Shown here in pieces: positions 7,219-7,263 of a DNA stretch of 7,263 bases. How positions within the stretch are numbered: the stretch's first letter is position 1; each line of letters starts with the position of its first letter. This stretch comes from an uncultured Clostridia bacterium. GTDB lineage: Bacteria; Bacillota; Clostridia; Oscillospirales; CAG-272. The notes beneath the pieces were generated by a model. The model did no database searches and was not told the origin of the DNA. It saw only the letters and a list, made by a program, of their open reading frames with translations. The stretch lies in assembly GCA_946040935.1 (NCBI GenBank), contig CAMGCN010000047.1, forward strand, positions 1 to 7,263. The letters are read 5' to 3'. The translations under genes were made by a program, and so were the position numbers.

Positions 7219-7263
7219 CTGTCTCTTATACACATCTCCGAGCCCACGAGACGCTACGCTATC
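7219..7263. other. Illumina Nextera adapter left on the contig end (not biological)
   Basis: CTGTCTCTTATACACATCT at 7219-7237 is the Tn5 mosaic end used in Nextera libraries. It is followed by CCGAGCCCACGAGAC (7238-7252), the i7-side adapter. Then comes GCTACGCT (7253-7260), which I recall as the N709 index, and ATC, the first bases of the next adapter part. The order and spacing match read-through from an insert into the adapter. True genomic sequence therefore ends at 7218. Translated on the minus strand, it yields the peptide MGSEMCIRDR, a known artefact in predicted proteins from such assemblies. Confidence 0.98.

Noticed and set aside
7218..7247. An ATG at 7247 giving CarB an N-terminal MGSEMCIRDR extension
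   Set aside because: These codons are adapter sequence; the homologous region of CarB is the middle of the first ATP-grasp domain, not a start.

Overview
The window carries the 3' part of a de novo pyrimidine (UMP) biosynthesis operon. All of its genes lie on the minus strand and are read from right to left: carB (5'-truncated), pyrK, pyrD, pyrF, pyrE, pyrB, pyrI. From memory of the families, PyrE and PyrF look most like Bacillus/clostridial proteins. The NAD-linked PyrK/PyrD (class 1B) pair, a PyrB with a separate zinc-binding PyrI, and AGGAGG-type ribosome binding sites fit a bacterium of the Bacillota, most likely a Clostridia member and probably an anaerobe. A finer placement cannot be made by eye. 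The fragment appears to be a short-read assembly contig, because its right end is sequencing adapter.

Layout. Positions 7219-7263 are not biological: they are the Nextera transposase end, the i7-side adapter, an 8-base index and the start of the flow-cell arm. Positions 370-7218 are coding with no gaps. Every gene junction is either a 1-7 base overlap or a 1-base gap, so the block is one transcript with tight translational coupling. Positions 1-369 contain no gene. They hold two candidate terminators for the operon, a 16-base direct repeat in two copies 111 bases apart, and, at 1-195, an unusual array of nine short units, eight of them complete hairpins, joined by 8-9-base spacers of two related sequences.

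How the genes work together. CarB (with CarA, not in the window) makes carbamoyl phosphate, and PyrB condenses it with aspartate under allosteric control by PyrI. Dihydroorotase (PyrC, not in the window) closes the ring, and PyrD with PyrK oxidises dihydroorotate to orotate using NAD+. PyrE attaches PRPP and PyrF decarboxylates OMP to UMP. Feedback control is expected at two points, the C-terminal allosteric domain of CarB and the nucleotide-binding PyrI. The promoter and any leader attenuator would lie upstream of carB, beyond the right edge.

The coding part is ordinary, well-conserved metabolism. I found no new enzymatic or defence system. The part most worth a second look is the hairpin array at the left edge. 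The most important practical point is the adapter at the right edge, which adds about ten false residues to the apparent start of CarB.
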